Shown: positions 47,453 through 59,830, counted from the first letter of the stretch. The stretch is 64,000 nt of DNA from Albugo candida (GCA_905220665.1 CAJNAR010000176.1:62001-126000), one strand, 5' to 3'. Made by a program: numbers and translations. Notes: a model not told the origin generated them from the sequence alone.

Positions 47453-47830
47453 AACGATACAAACTACTGGTGCGAGTATGGGTAAAGAGATACGTCAATG
47501 GCGACTTGCAACGATCGCATGCCATCGTGAGAACGACTGGGAAAATGTTTGGCTTTTTCAAGTAACTGGCCTTCAACATGCCATGAATTCCACCTTCTTG
47601 AATTGTCACCATCTCTCAGCGATCCACTCAGTAATTACTCAAGACCTATGCAGTAATGTTTCGCTTACGAAGCGGAATGTTCCATGTTAAGCATTTCATT
47701 TAATTGATGACGTTACAGCTCCTGACCCTTTCACATATTTTTAATGTAATTTGCATTCGGAGTACGGGCTGTTAGGATTGCTTTCACTTGCCTCCGATTA
47801 GCAAGGTGGCGGTCATCACCCCATGTTCTG

Positions 47831-48064
47831 TTAGAGATCCGAGGTTCGATTTGCGGATTGTTTCTTCCAACTCATTACGTCATAGCCCACTTTGTCGAAA
47901 CGAAGTAAGCGGGAACAAGAACGTGTGGAGTGGCAATTTTCAAGAAAAATGAAGTTTGGTCGATTTGAGTTTCGTACATGGACTCCGTTACGTGGTGTAC
48001 AATCGATACATTGCACAGAAATCACATGGCAACTTTGCAATAAAACCTTTATAGGATGCTTCAA
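47831..48064 (-). pseudogene. Possible Cys-module fragment
   Basis: The minus-strand frame has CIDCTPRNG followed about 20 residues later by ENCHSTRSCSRLL. The same order (C-x2-C, Gly, then a CHS-x-R-x-C-like pair) occurs in module 1 of the 29.9-30.8 kb protein, where the second pair reads HCHSRRKCLLY. No ATG opens the frame, and a plus-strand frame overlaps it, so this is a weak call. Confidence 0.25.
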
Positions 48065-48101
48065 TCGTGATCAGAACTATGGTGCTTTTATGATGGCTTA
48101 G

Positions 48102-49784
48102 TACTTGTCAGAGCCTGTGTTATGGCATATTACGCAAAGTGATCATATGCGTCAGATCTGCATTAAAGTTATACTCATTGTCAAATATGTACAGTATACG
48201 GGAAGCCACGGGTCACACAGTCAGATTTTGAGGCTCTTGATGATTTTCCTTAGTGGACACGAGTCAGAGTCAGAAAAAGTAGCCTGCATGCATGCTCGTA
48301 ATTGATGGTATAGCTCATGAGACGACTTTAGGCGATGCATCATGAGCGAATATATTATACTTTTTTTTTAATTATAAACGTGGCTAGTTAAAATCAAGCT
48401 AAGATGAATGTGCTTACATTGAGAAATTTGGTCTGAGCAAAGGATGGGTCATTCTGAGTCACATTCTATATATGCCGAGATTTTGCCGAGTGTATAATAA
48501 AGATCATGCAAAAATGAGATTTCTGCGTGTGCTTACCTCCAACTTCAGGCTACAATGATTGACAATGAATAGTGTGACCACTGTGCATCTACCGGACGAA
48601 GATAACAGAACTAATAGCAGGCTTGATTTGTCGACTTTCTACAACGAGATTGTACGGCTGTTCCTTCATTTACTTTCAACCAGAAAGAGATAGCTCTTCT
48701 GCACATCTTCCAGGTAAATTGATAAGAGTAGAGTTACTTTCACAGTCACTTGAAGTAGTAAAGTGATCGTACTCAAAGACTTTGATACAGTATGCAAAAA
48801 CTGAGTGGTAGGAACCGATAGCCGAGAAATAAAACCCGTTTTTTTTTAAAATAAAAAAGTTAAAAGAAGCAAAAGTAAGAAACAATATGGCATTATGTAT
48901 CTCAGCCGTGCTTTAACTAAATATTTTCTCGTTCATCAAGCAATAATATCGCAGTCTAATTCTGGCAAAGCCGCTTGCGCTTGTCGAAGTCAAAAACACT
49001 CGAGGTAGTCGCCATTTTAATAGAAACTTAGGTGCAACAGTACTGTGCTGACATCATAACGTGATTATTGGCCTTTTTGGAAGTAGCTTATTACGAAGTG
49101 ACCAAGTACTATGTGTGATTGCATATTAGATAAGTACACTAGCCACCCATACGAACATTTGTATCAACTAAGCACTGATGCGCACGCACTAAATGGCTCA
49201 ACTATATACTTGACAACCGCGCGTTTTAGAAGCATACAAAAGGCAATTAGCAGTGACGATACTCACTATTGATCAAATTTTCAGAGTCGAAAATGATACG
49301 AAGAACGACTTATCGATACTTGGCGCGATCGGAGAACAACAGCAGATATACCATCGCCTCAATTTGGACCAAGAAGTTTCCTAGGTCAAAAGATGACTTT
49401 AAGGCCTCTGAATTTGGGATATTACTGGCTGTTTGGTAAGTAGTCGACTTGAATTCAAGTATTGTAAAGTGAGAAGACATCACACTATATAGCTGATGAA
49501 TCTCCTTCCAACCGGTTAGTATTCATTCCTACGTCGCCGGGATTCAGCTATACAACTCCGATACTCCCAATTTCAGAGCCATTGACTATAGGTCTCAATG
49601 TCCCGACCAACTTTGAATCTCATTTATGCAAAACTTGGAGCTAATTGCAGGACGCATAACTACTCAGCCGGAAATTTTTAGCTTACTCATCTCCTTATCA
49701 AATTGGTTCCAACTGCAAAAATAATTGTTCAGAAACAAAACCGTTTAACTCGAGTCGAGATACCTGACGTCGATGGAAAACTAC
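48102..49784. other. No gene recognised
   Basis: Short frames only. The sequence between 49,000 and 49,784 does not match the copia gag/protease that lies outside the other arm, so homology between the flanks stops near 49,785. Confidence 0.45.
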
Positions 49785-50690
49785 AAGTTCATCGGATAGA
49801 AATCAAACCCGAATATATTGGCAGGCTTCTACTCTATTTGAAGTGCTTTTCTTATAAAAATGTGCTCTTCTTTCTTGCCTTTCGAGGTCAATTGTCACTG
49901 ATACTTCAAAATCAGCGGTATAAAGGTACTATGTCTGATTCACATTTTCCTGTCCAGCCAGTAACTATCCCTCCTTCTTACTAATTCCTAGCTCATCGAA
50001 TCGGTCAGCCTGAAGTACTGACATTTGACGTGCACTTCTTCAAGTGTCATCCGTCATCCGTACACACGCGCCACCTTCGTGCCACATCCACATATTATGG
50101 ACTTGGAGGGCCCTTAATGCAACGCTTTCGATAGAATTGCGTCTATTTCCAGCGCACATAACAATTCCAAACGTCGTCTTTTTTCATCGCGAACCTTGCG
50201 CAACACCCACCATCACAGTTCCTTCCCCCCAGCCGAACGGAGCTTCCTTGTGGATCGCTAAGACTCATAAACGATGCTTCAGTCTCTCCTGCACAACTCA
50301 TGTCTCAACTTGGACTATAGAACCGGGCTAGAACCGGGCTTAAGGTGTCGGACACCAATTCGCAACTTATTTACAGGAGTCGTTAATGCGCGCTCCCTCG
50401 CTTTTGGGAAAGAGTCCCGAACGATAAAATCTCGTACAAACAGTTTTGCAGGCTTACGTATTCAATGGATGAGGACAATGCGCTTTATCACCAGATGTCT
50501 TTGAGTTGATTTATTGGCTAAAGATCCGCTGCCGAGAATTTCGCATTCTTACATATGAAGCCTGGCGTTCAATGATAGACAAAGTGGTACTAGCTTGGAG
50601 CCTTCCTGGTTCTTCAAAGCTCAGTTCGCATCAGAATCAGTAAAGACGGAAGAAACATGACTTGATAGCACATGGAGGTGCCAGTTCATC
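49785..50690 (+). mobile_element. Diverged retroelement fragment in the right flank
   Basis: This is the reverse-complement counterpart of 22,640-23,290, which continues directly from the copia pre-integrase region on the left. Stretches match well but with many substitutions, indels and stops in all frames. The recognisable copia gag, protease and CPTC motifs are absent here. It is assigned to the retroelement only through its left counterpart. Confidence 0.45.
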
Positions 50691-51243
50691 ATTGGAATGG
50701 TTTGTAAGCGAAAGTATACGATACAGACGCGTCGAGTGTCATTGTGATGTTCAGTGATCCCCTGCTGGTCGTGAAGACTCTAGAGACGCGGATGGGGTAC
50801 CACATAATGGCTGCGAGAAGCGATTGCAAGATACATGACAATTTTTGAATCGTGTAGAAGATTCCGTCACACCAGCACTTGCTCTGGATGTGCATCATCA
50901 CAAGCAACGTCGGTCAACAACATCGCAGTGGATATGATTCACTCAGATGATCCCCTGATATCGTGCATTCTTGTTTGAAGCTTTGTTTGATGCCCTCGCA
51001 TCAATCGTTCAGAGTAGCTGTAAAGCGGGTCATGAATTGCTGGTGATTCCTTGCTGTTTTTATCCTTCAATAGTCAATCGATTGTGTTGAATTTGTAGGA
51101 GTACGCCTACAAACGGGAGATAATTCAAGAGCTTTCAACAGAATCGTAACGAAATTGTGTTAGAAGTTCTTTATAAGGAGAATCCTAACTTTGCAAAACC
51201 GAATTCAAGCTCAACATAGCTGGTTTTCTGTTAGTGCCCTTTT

Positions 51244-52392
51244 TCAATCATCTCTTGCCATCAAGCATTGAAGGATGCAACAAAGAAATGAGCAAGCATA
51301 GTCGCATGCCACTCCGGGGTCGATATTACACGTGATATTTTCGAAGCAAACGGAACAACACTCGGTTACCTGATCGCACCCGAAACAACAGCCGCTTCCC
51401 ATATCCCACCAGAACCAAGTGTCGCTTCCCATATCGCACTCCCAACAACAGTCGGAGTCCGAAGATGATCCGTAATAATAACGTCTAGTTCTAGTTGTAG
51501 GAGTAGTTCTAGTTGTAGGAGTGGCAATAGCTCTTCCCCCACTACAATGCGCCCACCAACTTGGTGTAACAGCGCTTTGATGTGGCTCTGTACTTCTGAG
51601 TTGTTGGCTATTACCAGACGTTGTCGCTGTTCCATGTACGGAAGAATGTTTTTTCTTTATCTGCGGAAGCCCAATTTGGACTTTGAATGTCGACCCATCA
51701 AGTTTTATGAAGCTAGGTTTAAGAACCTTCATTGCCGCTCTCCCAAAGATCCATGTATCCCCATCATGAAAATCGATTTCCGCTAGTTCTAGGGCCATGA
51801 AAAAAGTGTAATGCTCTGATTCTGACTGCTTAACATTGAATGCAAATCCAACTCGGTTCTTACTTGTCTGCTCTCTTGTCTGCTCGCTTCTCTGCCATTG
51901 GGTTAAGAAATGCGCTTTAAACGTGACAGGTACCATGAGCTTCTCGCGACCAATATCGAACTGAATAGATCTTTTTTTATCATTTTCGCTTATGCAATGC
52001 CCCGCTTCCATGTTTACCTGCCAGATACCCGTCTTTATCTCTTCTGCCGCGAACCTTGGGATAAGTTTCGATGCTTCTTTAGGCTTCGTTGATATTCGGA
52101 GCGTATCTCCGTCGAAATCATACTGAAATGATTTGCACACATCATTGTATGATAATGGGTCGAGGTTCAGCGTCTTGAGTGGAGTTTTGGAATTACACTT
52201 GTACCCAACTGGTGCGGAACCCTCGACCATAGTGACCTCGGTCGGAGAAGTTGATGAATCCTGCGGATCCAGGAGTTCACAATTCACCGCTTTCTTAAAA
52301 GGGCATTTCTTGTCTCCCTCAGCTGGTGCGACCATTATCGCGACGAGGAGACTGAGCAGCAGATATATTCTACGTATGATAGGCTTTCCCAT
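51244..52392 (-). CDS. Secreted Cys-rich candidate effector, 382 aa (right copy)
   Basis: This frame is identical in protein sequence to the gene at 20,921-22,069, on the opposite strand. It has the same ATG context, signal peptide (about residues 1-26), C-x7-C-x27-C start, Thr/Arg linker and Cys-rich tail with repeated DMGS. Both copies are intact and may both be expressed, giving a double dose of the same protein. Their identity, against strong divergence of the arm ends, suggests recent homogenisation or duplication. An assembly duplication is less likely because the outer flanks differ. Confidence 0.85.
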   Translation of the reverse strand: MGKPIIRRIYLLLSLLVAIMVAPAEGDKKCPFKKAVNCELLDPQDSSTSPTEVTMVEGSAPVGYKCNSKTPLKTLNLDPLSYNDVCKSFQYDFDGDTLRISTKPKEASKLIPRFAAEEIKTGIWQVNMEAGHCISENDKKRSIQFDIGREKLMVPVTFKAHFLTQWQRSEQTREQTSKNRVGFAFNVKQSESEHYTFFMALELAEIDFHDGDTWIFGRAAMKVLKPSFIKLDGSTFKVQIGLPQIKKKHSSVHGTATTSGNSQQLRSTEPHQSAVTPSWWAHCSGGRAIATPTTRTTPTTRTRRYYYGSSSDSDCCWECDMGSDTWFWWDMGSGCCFGCDQVTECCSVCFENITCNIDPGVACDYACSFLCCILQCLMARDD

Positions 52393-52426
52393 GGTCGAGG
52401 TCGGCGTCGTTTCCAAGTCAAATTCA

Positions 52427-52433
52427 AAAATGA
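52427..52433 (-). promoter_or_regulatory. Putative oomycete initiator element
   Basis: Same TCATTTT match to YCAYTYY as in the left arm, 35-41 bp before the ATG at 52,392. Short motif, low specificity. Confidence 0.35.
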
Positions 52434-53097
52434 GAGAATAAACGAGAGCGCAAAACGATTGCTTCCTGAATTTCTGTAATCTAATGAGAATCCATAGAAG
52501 ATTCTAAATCAGACAAGTCAACGAGTAAATCAAGTAGAATAGACAACGTGGACGCAATCCAGGGTTCGATGTCGCAGTGTTGTGCGCTACATCTGATATA
52601 AGTAGTCAACTCGGCTGACTACCGCTCGATAGAAACAGTAAATGCACTGTGTACAGCCACAACTCCACATTCCAAGCACGTACACACGATCCAAAAGTTT
52701 GATTTGCTAATTCGAAACCCAAAGTGTTGCCGTTTGAGTAATTCAAGTAACACACAGCTCCTACAACCAATGAAGTAACGAAAATTTTATGATACCTAAG
52801 CTCATAAGTAGGAAAATGAACATTAAAGTTTTCTATAGATCAGATGGTCACATACTGCGATTATGTGAAATTATAGAAAAGGTTTGCGACATTTGTGCAC
52901 GGAATGTTTGTTTCTGTGACACTGCGAGCGTTTTGAATGAGATAATGTATGCTGCGTTCTGATCCAACGACACCAACTAAAAGAAATTGGCTTATCACGC
53001 GATCAATTGATCAACTATACCGTTTAATACTTCCTCTGTCAGCACATACGCCTTTACTCGATCATCAGCTCAACCATACGTGTCGCTTGTCCCGTCA

Positions 53098-53650
53098 ATC
53101 CGCGCTCTTGTCGTCATGATCGATCGCTAAAGCGTGACAAGGCTCAAACTCAAGCAGTTGCGTGCGCAATTGTTTTTTTTCAACCTCCAGTAACGTTCTT
53201 TGATGCTATTGTTGCTTCAATAAAGCTTCCAATACCATTTTTGCCTTTCCGACATCTTTATATAGTGTCGTCATAGAAGAAGGCACTTTAAGGGACTGAG
53301 ACAACGTGCAGCTTTCAGTGTGGCGATACAAACGTTCAGAAAAGCTATCGACTTGCTCCGCGTACGTTTCATTCTCAGCACGTATAACGCGCTGATACGT
53401 GTCGATCCTCATATTCTTGATCTCGCTTGATTGCCGCTTTTTTGCTTCGTTTTTGGAGATCGTTCACTCTTGCTCGTAATTCCCTATTCTCCTTCTCGAA
53501 CACATTCATCTGCTGGGAGATCGACGCCATCTTACTGCACTCATCGTCCTCTTTGTCTGCTGTATACGATATGATCTCCACTTGCTCCATACCATGCCGC
53601 CCACGACCGAATAATTCCTTCCATTGGACATAATTGATGACTCTCTCCAC
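53098..53650 (-). pseudogene. Broken coiled-coil protein gene (right arm)
   Basis: Same as 19,663-20,215 with the identical frame change and in-frame stop. That the two disabling lesions are shared shows they predate the duplication or conversion of the core. It also makes a sequencing error less likely, unless one arm was used to correct the other. Confidence 0.5.
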
Positions 53651-55196
53651 CTTTCACTCTCTCCACATCTCACTCTCCACCTTTCGATCCGAACGATTGC
53701 ATTCCTGGTTACACCTTCTGCTTGCTACGCTGTTTCGAGACCCAAATGGCAAGGTTGAGATTGAGAACTGTAAGATCCAATTCCTGGAGCCAGAAACGTA
53801 TGTGTACTAGAGAGATAGAGTGAATGCGTTATTCTGAAGCCACATGCAATGTCCAAGCTCCAATGTAGTAGGCATTCGTATCGATACAGCACGATATCGA
53901 AAAGCGTTCTTCCATTCCGCTGCTTCTCTCATAACCAATCCTTCTGTCGCTAAGGAAAGCACCTCCACTTTTTTTTGAGCTTCTTTCAGCTCAATTCCAT
54001 CGTGACGATTCGTGTGTTACGCCTCTTCAATCGCTCAAACAATAATTATTGCAATCGTGCCGATTTTCCATTACTTCAATGCCGTGAGACAAAGAAGCCA
54101 TTGGTGGAACCGAAAGATGTGCACTGGAAACGCGGCGGGGAAGCACATCGGGTGATTCTGACATTGTAGGCTGCAAGGAATGAATTCTCGGTCTTCCATA
54201 CCTCGGTACTTCAGTCTCAAAGAAAATGTGTGAGAAGACACGTTAATTGTTTCAGTACCAGCCGGAACCGTCATCGTACTCTGAACATAAAGCGCAAATC
54301 CACACCCAAACCGAAACTCCACCGTTGCAGCGAGCTCACGACAGTCTCATACGCATGCTATCTGATTTTCTGTACGAATTCGCAATGCTAGAATGAAAAC
54401 ACCGCAAGAGCTGAATGACTTGGAAGCGCTACGAGGCAACTGTCATACTCTTTCGGAGATAGTGCCACTGCAGCGACACTGATATTGCATGCTGTGGTCA
54501 TATTCGAATAAAGCGACGTGTGATTGCGTTGATCTTCGTTCCAAACAGCGCAATGAGCGTCCTTCCAATGTGTCGGTTGCGATGTCGTTAGGATTGACTT
54601 GAAAGTCGCATGTACCAGCATTGAGGTCTAATTCCCATCCATTGTGTTCATTTATGACTGCTGACCATCGCATAATAGCGTTTAGACGTGAGTATGTTGA
54701 ATATTTTTGAGTGTGGGTAATGATTGGCGGCGAAGCATGTGAGCCGGTTATTGCTCAGCATGGTCAGCGATGTAAATAACCAAAGTCAAGGAGTCCTCTT
54801 AAATTATAATAAGGTCTCATTAAGTCGTCTGCATTAAATAAAAACGGATATCAAATGCGAGAGGATACATTCTGGCATGTCATCATGTAAAAGAGGCTTG
54901 TATTCTTGTGTACCAGCACCCTTTTCCATCGAAATCTTGTCACAGCAATCAGTGACTATGCTTGAGTCCGTTTTGGTGACTCAATGTAGGCGTGACATGA
55001 ACTCCCTACATGGAATATTAGATTATGTTAGTATATTTGCGTCCAGGAATTGATGAAAAGTTGATGGAAGTGGAATTGTTCATCCCTCAATTATTCTTCC
55101 AAGTTGCACTCCTTTTAAAATAAATTTCTAGCTCAATTTTTTTGACGCGCTCCGCTTGGAACACTAATGAGAAAGTGACGCAAACACAATCGTCGT

Positions 55197-55607
55197 ATGC
55201 TCTGTAAGTGTTTCGTGAGACCATCACTTCTTCCTAATTTTAGAAGCATGATATGCTGGCCACACACTGACTGGTCATGCTTTTTCTTTTGTATTTTGCT
55301 GCTTAAGCAACGCTGCTACATTCTTTTTCCATCATACTCACGCGATCCACTTGATAAAGTTTCCTACCTAATTCACAATTGCTCTCATAAATCAGAGTTC
55401 TTTCTCAGAAATAGTAAGCATGTCTTTGATGCCCTATTTGTACTCTCTGCACTTGAATCATTTGCCAGAATCTATATCAAATCTCCAGGCATTTTAATAT
55501 ATCGCAACTTGTTGCTGAATGTGCTCGATGTATCCTCTCTCGTAATTTACGACTCCATTTTCTGGAGCTATGCTGGTACTTTCATTTTCATACTCATTCA
55601 AACTTGA
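55197..55607 (+). CDS. Unrecognised 136-residue ORF (right arm)
   Basis: Identical to the frame at 18,043-17,633. Hydrophobic patches and several Cys, with no recognised family; may not be a gene. Confidence 0.22.
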   Translation: MLCKCFVRPSLLPNFRSMICWPHTDWSCFFFCILLLKQRCYILFPSYSRDPLDKVSYLIHNCSHKSEFFLRNSKHVFDALFVLSALESFARIYIKSPGILIYRNLLLNVLDVSSLVIYDSIFWSYAGTFIFILIQT

Positions 55608-56375
55608 TTTGATCCTTTTTTCTTCTTTATGTGATTTACCCGTTGTTTTAATGGAGCCTTCAAAGAAATACAAAAAAACTTCCAACGGAACTTAACTAAA
55701 TTACAGCTATGTCGATAGAGCAAGAAGGAAGAATACAACATGATAAGGCGATTGAGAACACTTTTCTTCGGTGGAAAGGCAAAGCTTTGATATGTTCAAC
55801 TTTAACGATCTCACATACGAATCTGCATACGAAGTAAAGAATCTCAGCCTTGTAAAATTCCGATTTCTTTCTCAATTCATTCAAATTGTCAGATTTAGTC
55901 CACGCTTGCATGACAATACCTCATTCATTCTGGCGCATTGAAAGTATGCTATCACTTTGCTTGTACTAGGTAAATCGATATAAACGTTCTAGCAATAATT
56001 AATAGCATCATAGTTATACACGAAACATGGCGGGAGACCAACAAGTTGGCTGGATGTACCCCGACTAGGTATCTTCCAAGTTTGATATATACACAAACTT
56101 GACGAATCATGCCGCGGATTGCAGCGGGATGTTGATAGTCAAGCACCTACTTATCTAATTAGATCATCAGGTCTGGTTCTCGTATCTTTTTGAGTGAGAT
56201 AAATAGTGAATGTGCACGATTGATAATTTCATTATAACACTATTAGCCAGTTTGCATCAGTCAACGAAATTGAGCTTGTTATGGTCAGCAGCCCTTGTTT
56301 TCTTTCCGCCCTTTTTCTAAATTGTTTTGTTCATTCCTGACGATAGCCACTTTGCAAATGTTTCAATATCGAGAA

Positions 56376-58285
56376 AATGGTCGAAATCGCGTTTCATTCC
56401 TTAGAATCACTCTTTAGACTTTGGTGATTCCGTCCACATCCTGCAGGACTGGCGAGTCTCCAACCTTTCATGGAGATAGCATTTTACTCCTACCGACATG
56501 GAAGAGTTGGCCGTCACGCCTCCGCTAATTCTATCAGACCCGGAAATGTCGTGAGACACGAGCGAAACAATGCACTTCCATGGTTGATGGTAACCTCGTT
56601 CACAGTTCAGCTTGTATTACATTGCTTTGGTTATCGCTCGCATCTCCGACTGCATGCAAACCCTTCTTGTGATAATTTAAACCTCCAAATTCTTACTAGT
56701 GGATGTTCCTTGAATTTGAAATACAAATGCAACAAGTTCAGATTGAAGAAAATTTACCCATGCCGAGATGTGCGACAAATTTTCAAATCTCNAAGACAAG
56801 GTGGTTCTGATGCACACAAACTCGCGTTACACCTTTTGGGACAAAGTCGGCCAAGGGTTTGAGACAGCACTTCATGTACATTGATTTTATCACTGAACGA
56901 TCCAGTCAGATGAGTACCGTGCTTGCAAATCCATTGCTGAAGTGTAAACCGAAATATGTACCTTCAATTTGGAAAGGACGGCCCACTCAATCAAACTTAG
57001 TTTTTAGTGAAATCGTAGATGTTGCAATCGAAAGCTGTCAATACCTTAGGAATCTGCTTCGAAGAACGTACTGCTTACACTTCTATGCATGAAAATTCCT
57101 CCAGATAAAACCGAGGTTGTAATCCACCTTAGTCAGGGCGAATAGTCAATGCTCTGAGAAACACAAGGCGTTAAGCCATCATCAGAGCACCTAGCAACAG
57201 AAAATAGTAGCTCTCCTGTGATCATCAACACTCTCAAGCGTTACAAAAATCCATCATACGATTGCTCTTCCATGTACTGTGTGATGAAACGTTTTCATAT
57301 TCCACATCGAGCATGAGCTCCGGAGTGTCATACTTTAGACTATTGATTGTGAAGCTCTTTTTTTTGTGCAGAGCTTTGGATCATCTGAGTTTCAAGCCAC
57401 TACATGCGACAGGAGATACACTCCAGAAAAAATTGTCTCGTATACATAGGCGATCATCATGCAGAATTACATTGCATCCTGGTGGGAGGTAGTAATTGCC
57501 TGTGGCGTCCATTAAATGAGCGGAATGCAGACGAATATCAACATTTTGATGTGAAGGGTGATCTGTAGTCGCCTGTTTCCAGATGCAGTGAACAGCAGTC
57601 GCCTAGCCGTTGACTGAAGCGACATAGGGCTCAACACTCGTAGAGTGGAGAATTTCCACAACATATGAAAAGCGGCAGAGTATCAAGTTACCCATGAATT
57701 ACGACGCTGTTGTTTGACGACACACTATAAGATAGATATTATTATATATAATTTATAAGTGCATGAGGTGTACTAGGTTAAGGAATCCGCATTTTGTCAG
57801 CATACTGGTCGGTGCAAAAAGACTGAAAATAGACTACGTCCCATTTCTCTAGATTCATTTTATCATATTCAACAATGTGTATTATTTCTTTTGCATATAT
57901 TGCTTTTGCATATTATAGTACAAACTCCTCAAGTATCAGATCTTGTGCGAGCCGTTTTTTACTCACCTCAGCGCCGATCCTCTATTCTTCTACAGAACCT
58001 GGAAGACGCGATAGCAAATCAACTTAGAGGTATGTCTGAAGTTTTATTAGGCATTCGATTCCAAATATTACGCCGGAAAACGACTTCGTCAACGAATACA
58101 ATCGCACATTACTGCACAAGCACTAGTCGATTATCGTATGCACCTAGTCCTTAACTCCTTTCGATAATATTTTGAATACAATTATTGATATGCAGCTGGC
58201 AGAAGATTTCTGTCCCACTCACATATTGTTTGATGTAGCGGAGCCAGTGGAGTAAATTTCACTGTCAAATTTACCATCTACTACA
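56376..58285. other. No firm gene; one ambiguous base
   Basis: Frames of 75-130 codons occur on the plus strand (56,470-56,862, containing the N at 56,792; 56,859-57,092; 57,262-57,492) without recognisable motifs. A short ATG frame near 57,875 starts with a hydrophobic segment (MCIISFAYIAFAYY) but ends after about 50 codons. Probably decayed sequence. Confidence 0.35.
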
Positions 58286-59229
58286 ATGCTAGGGGCAAAG
58301 AAAGTCGTTTGGCTTATTTTAGCATTCCATTATTTGGATGCGTTCGACATCCTTCTCTTTCTCAAATTTTCACGCAAGAAAATCGGAGTTTTTACGGTGA
58401 ATGTAATAGTACCACAAACTGAACAGATATCCAGTAATTCGATGGAAAGCACTCGGCTTTCAATGACTGAGAGCGAAGCAGAAATATTCAAGACACTCAA
58501 ACACGAAGATCTACTGAAAAATGTCAAGTACGAATTGCTCAGCTTTGGACTGATTAAGGGTCTTTTGGATGAAATGGAAGATTCAGCTATCACTATTACT
58601 TGGGATGACACATTTCAGTTGCAGGTCCGGTGAAAATGTTATTCACTAAAAAAAATAGCATGTTGAAGTCCTGAAGACACCCTCCGCTAGTAGAGACGGA
58701 ATCAACTAGTAAGCTACAGATCTGTGCAGTTTCGTATAATATCCAATATGGCGGTATCAATGCCTTCATCAACAAACGAGTCGTGTTTTTTTACTTTCAA
58801 AATGTTGCCATCCAGTTCCCACGTTTGGCATTCGACCAACTAATGCAAGAAATCCCTGGGATGAACGATCTATCAGCCAATTTAATCAAGAGTGATGAAA
58901 CCACCAGCGTGAAGCTTACGAAATTCAAGTTCAGCGATCAATTTGGTAAGGAATCAGTCACGCTTTCAAAGTAGAATTATTCTGTGCAGGTACACGACAA
59001 CAATTGCTTTCTTTCCGTTCGCCCTAGTCGCAGCGGTTTTTGGGTCATTGGCGCTGCGCTTGCAAAGACTCACCCTATCGTGTTTGAAAACGAACACATA
59101 TACATTTTTGACTTTACCCGAAAACATGATCATCCTTTGCATCATCCAGTTAAACAAGTCATCAAAACGTTGAAAAAAGTGAGATTTGATTTTCCCTGTC
59201 GAAAAAAAGGATTCTATCTTCACTTATAG
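58286..59229 (+). CDS. Secreted protein gene, apparently spliced, pepsin-like C-terminus
   Basis: Exon 1 starts at the ATG at 58,286 with a signal peptide (KKVVWLILAFHYLDAF) and runs to about 58,626. A second long open stretch in another frame runs from about 58,675 to 58,945. A third frame ends at 59,229. A plausible GT..AG intron is 58,946-58,989 (ttg|gtaagg ... tgtgcag|gtac), but the phases as I read them do not join cleanly. The boundaries are uncertain, or the gene is broken. The third part contains SGFWVIGAALAKTHPIVFEN. This resembles the end of pepsin-family aspartic proteases (W-[IV]-[IL]-G-x3-[LF]-x3-Y-x-[VI]-[VF]-[DE]). Catalytic D-T/S-G motifs were not found. It could be a decayed protease or an unrelated secreted protein. 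Confidence 0.5.
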
Positions 59230-59423
59230 TATGATATGATTTTTTGTGTGCAGAAACTTTGCGGTCAAGTAATAAACATTTCATATATAGACACGGACTT
59301 GACGCTGAACTGAAGACCGCTTTGCATTTCTTTTAAGCCAATTTACTAATCTATTTATCACCATCACCGCATGCGTTCATTAGATGTGATAAAAATATTA
59401 CAGTTATCATGTTGTGCTTTTCA

Positions 59424-59760
59424 TTACCATGGCGTACCAGTTATCAATGGTCTCTGCACGCGTTCCACACTTGTCATTGCACTTGCCACATTTGTGTCAA
59501 AGGGGTAATCTGATGGCGCCATACAGTTGTCGGTCTCGCTTCGCGTGCAACAGCTCAAATTCGAATCTAATAATAGCCGAATGAAAGAAGCTCGATCCCG
59601 GGGGATCGTACCGCGACTTGGGAAAGATGAAGTATAAACGTTTAAATTTGACCAGCCTCGCAAGGCTTTGGAGTCGGAGAGAAAGTGTAGTAAGACAATA
59701 GCGAGCAGCTGGATGTTGATATCAATGTGAATTCCATTTCTGTTCGCTTTAGCTAGATCA
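59424..59760 (-). pseudogene. Possible secreted protein without start codon
   Basis: The minus-strand frame begins with a signal-peptide-like stretch (INIQLLAIVLLHFLSDSKA) and continues with a Ser-rich region and the Cys cluster SCCTRSETDNC. No in-frame ATG precedes it; Met may have been lost by mutation. It sits in the same strand cluster as the secreted-protein family at 59.8-63.8 kb. Relationship to that family is not clear. Confidence 0.3.
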
Positions 59761-59830
59761 ACATAATCTCCCCAAGATTCAAACCGAACTTATCCATTGC
59801 AGACACAGAACACTTCTCAGAGTTGTCGCG

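Larger units (their letters stand above)
49785..56375 (-). repeat. Large inverted repeat, right arm
   Basis: Reverse complement of 16,741-23,295. The core 50,725-56,037 matches the left core essentially base for base, apart from one homopolymer length and the N-containing duplication present only in the left. The right copy is probably the more reliable consensus. The outer flank 49,785-50,724 is diverged and carries an extra segment near 50,300-50,458 with a short tandem tagaaccgggc. The inner flank 56,038-56,375 is diverged and lacks an insertion of about 115 bp present on the left. Confidence 0.93.

Noticed and set aside
52133..52441. 102-codon frame antisense to the 382-aa gene
   Set aside because: It is a shadow of the strong secreted-protein frame on the other strand, and its mirror in the left arm is likewise antisense.
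50725..56037. Whole right arm as a pure assembly duplicate
   Set aside because: Both outer and inner flanks of the two arms differ by substitutions and private insertions, which a simple assembly duplicate would not show.
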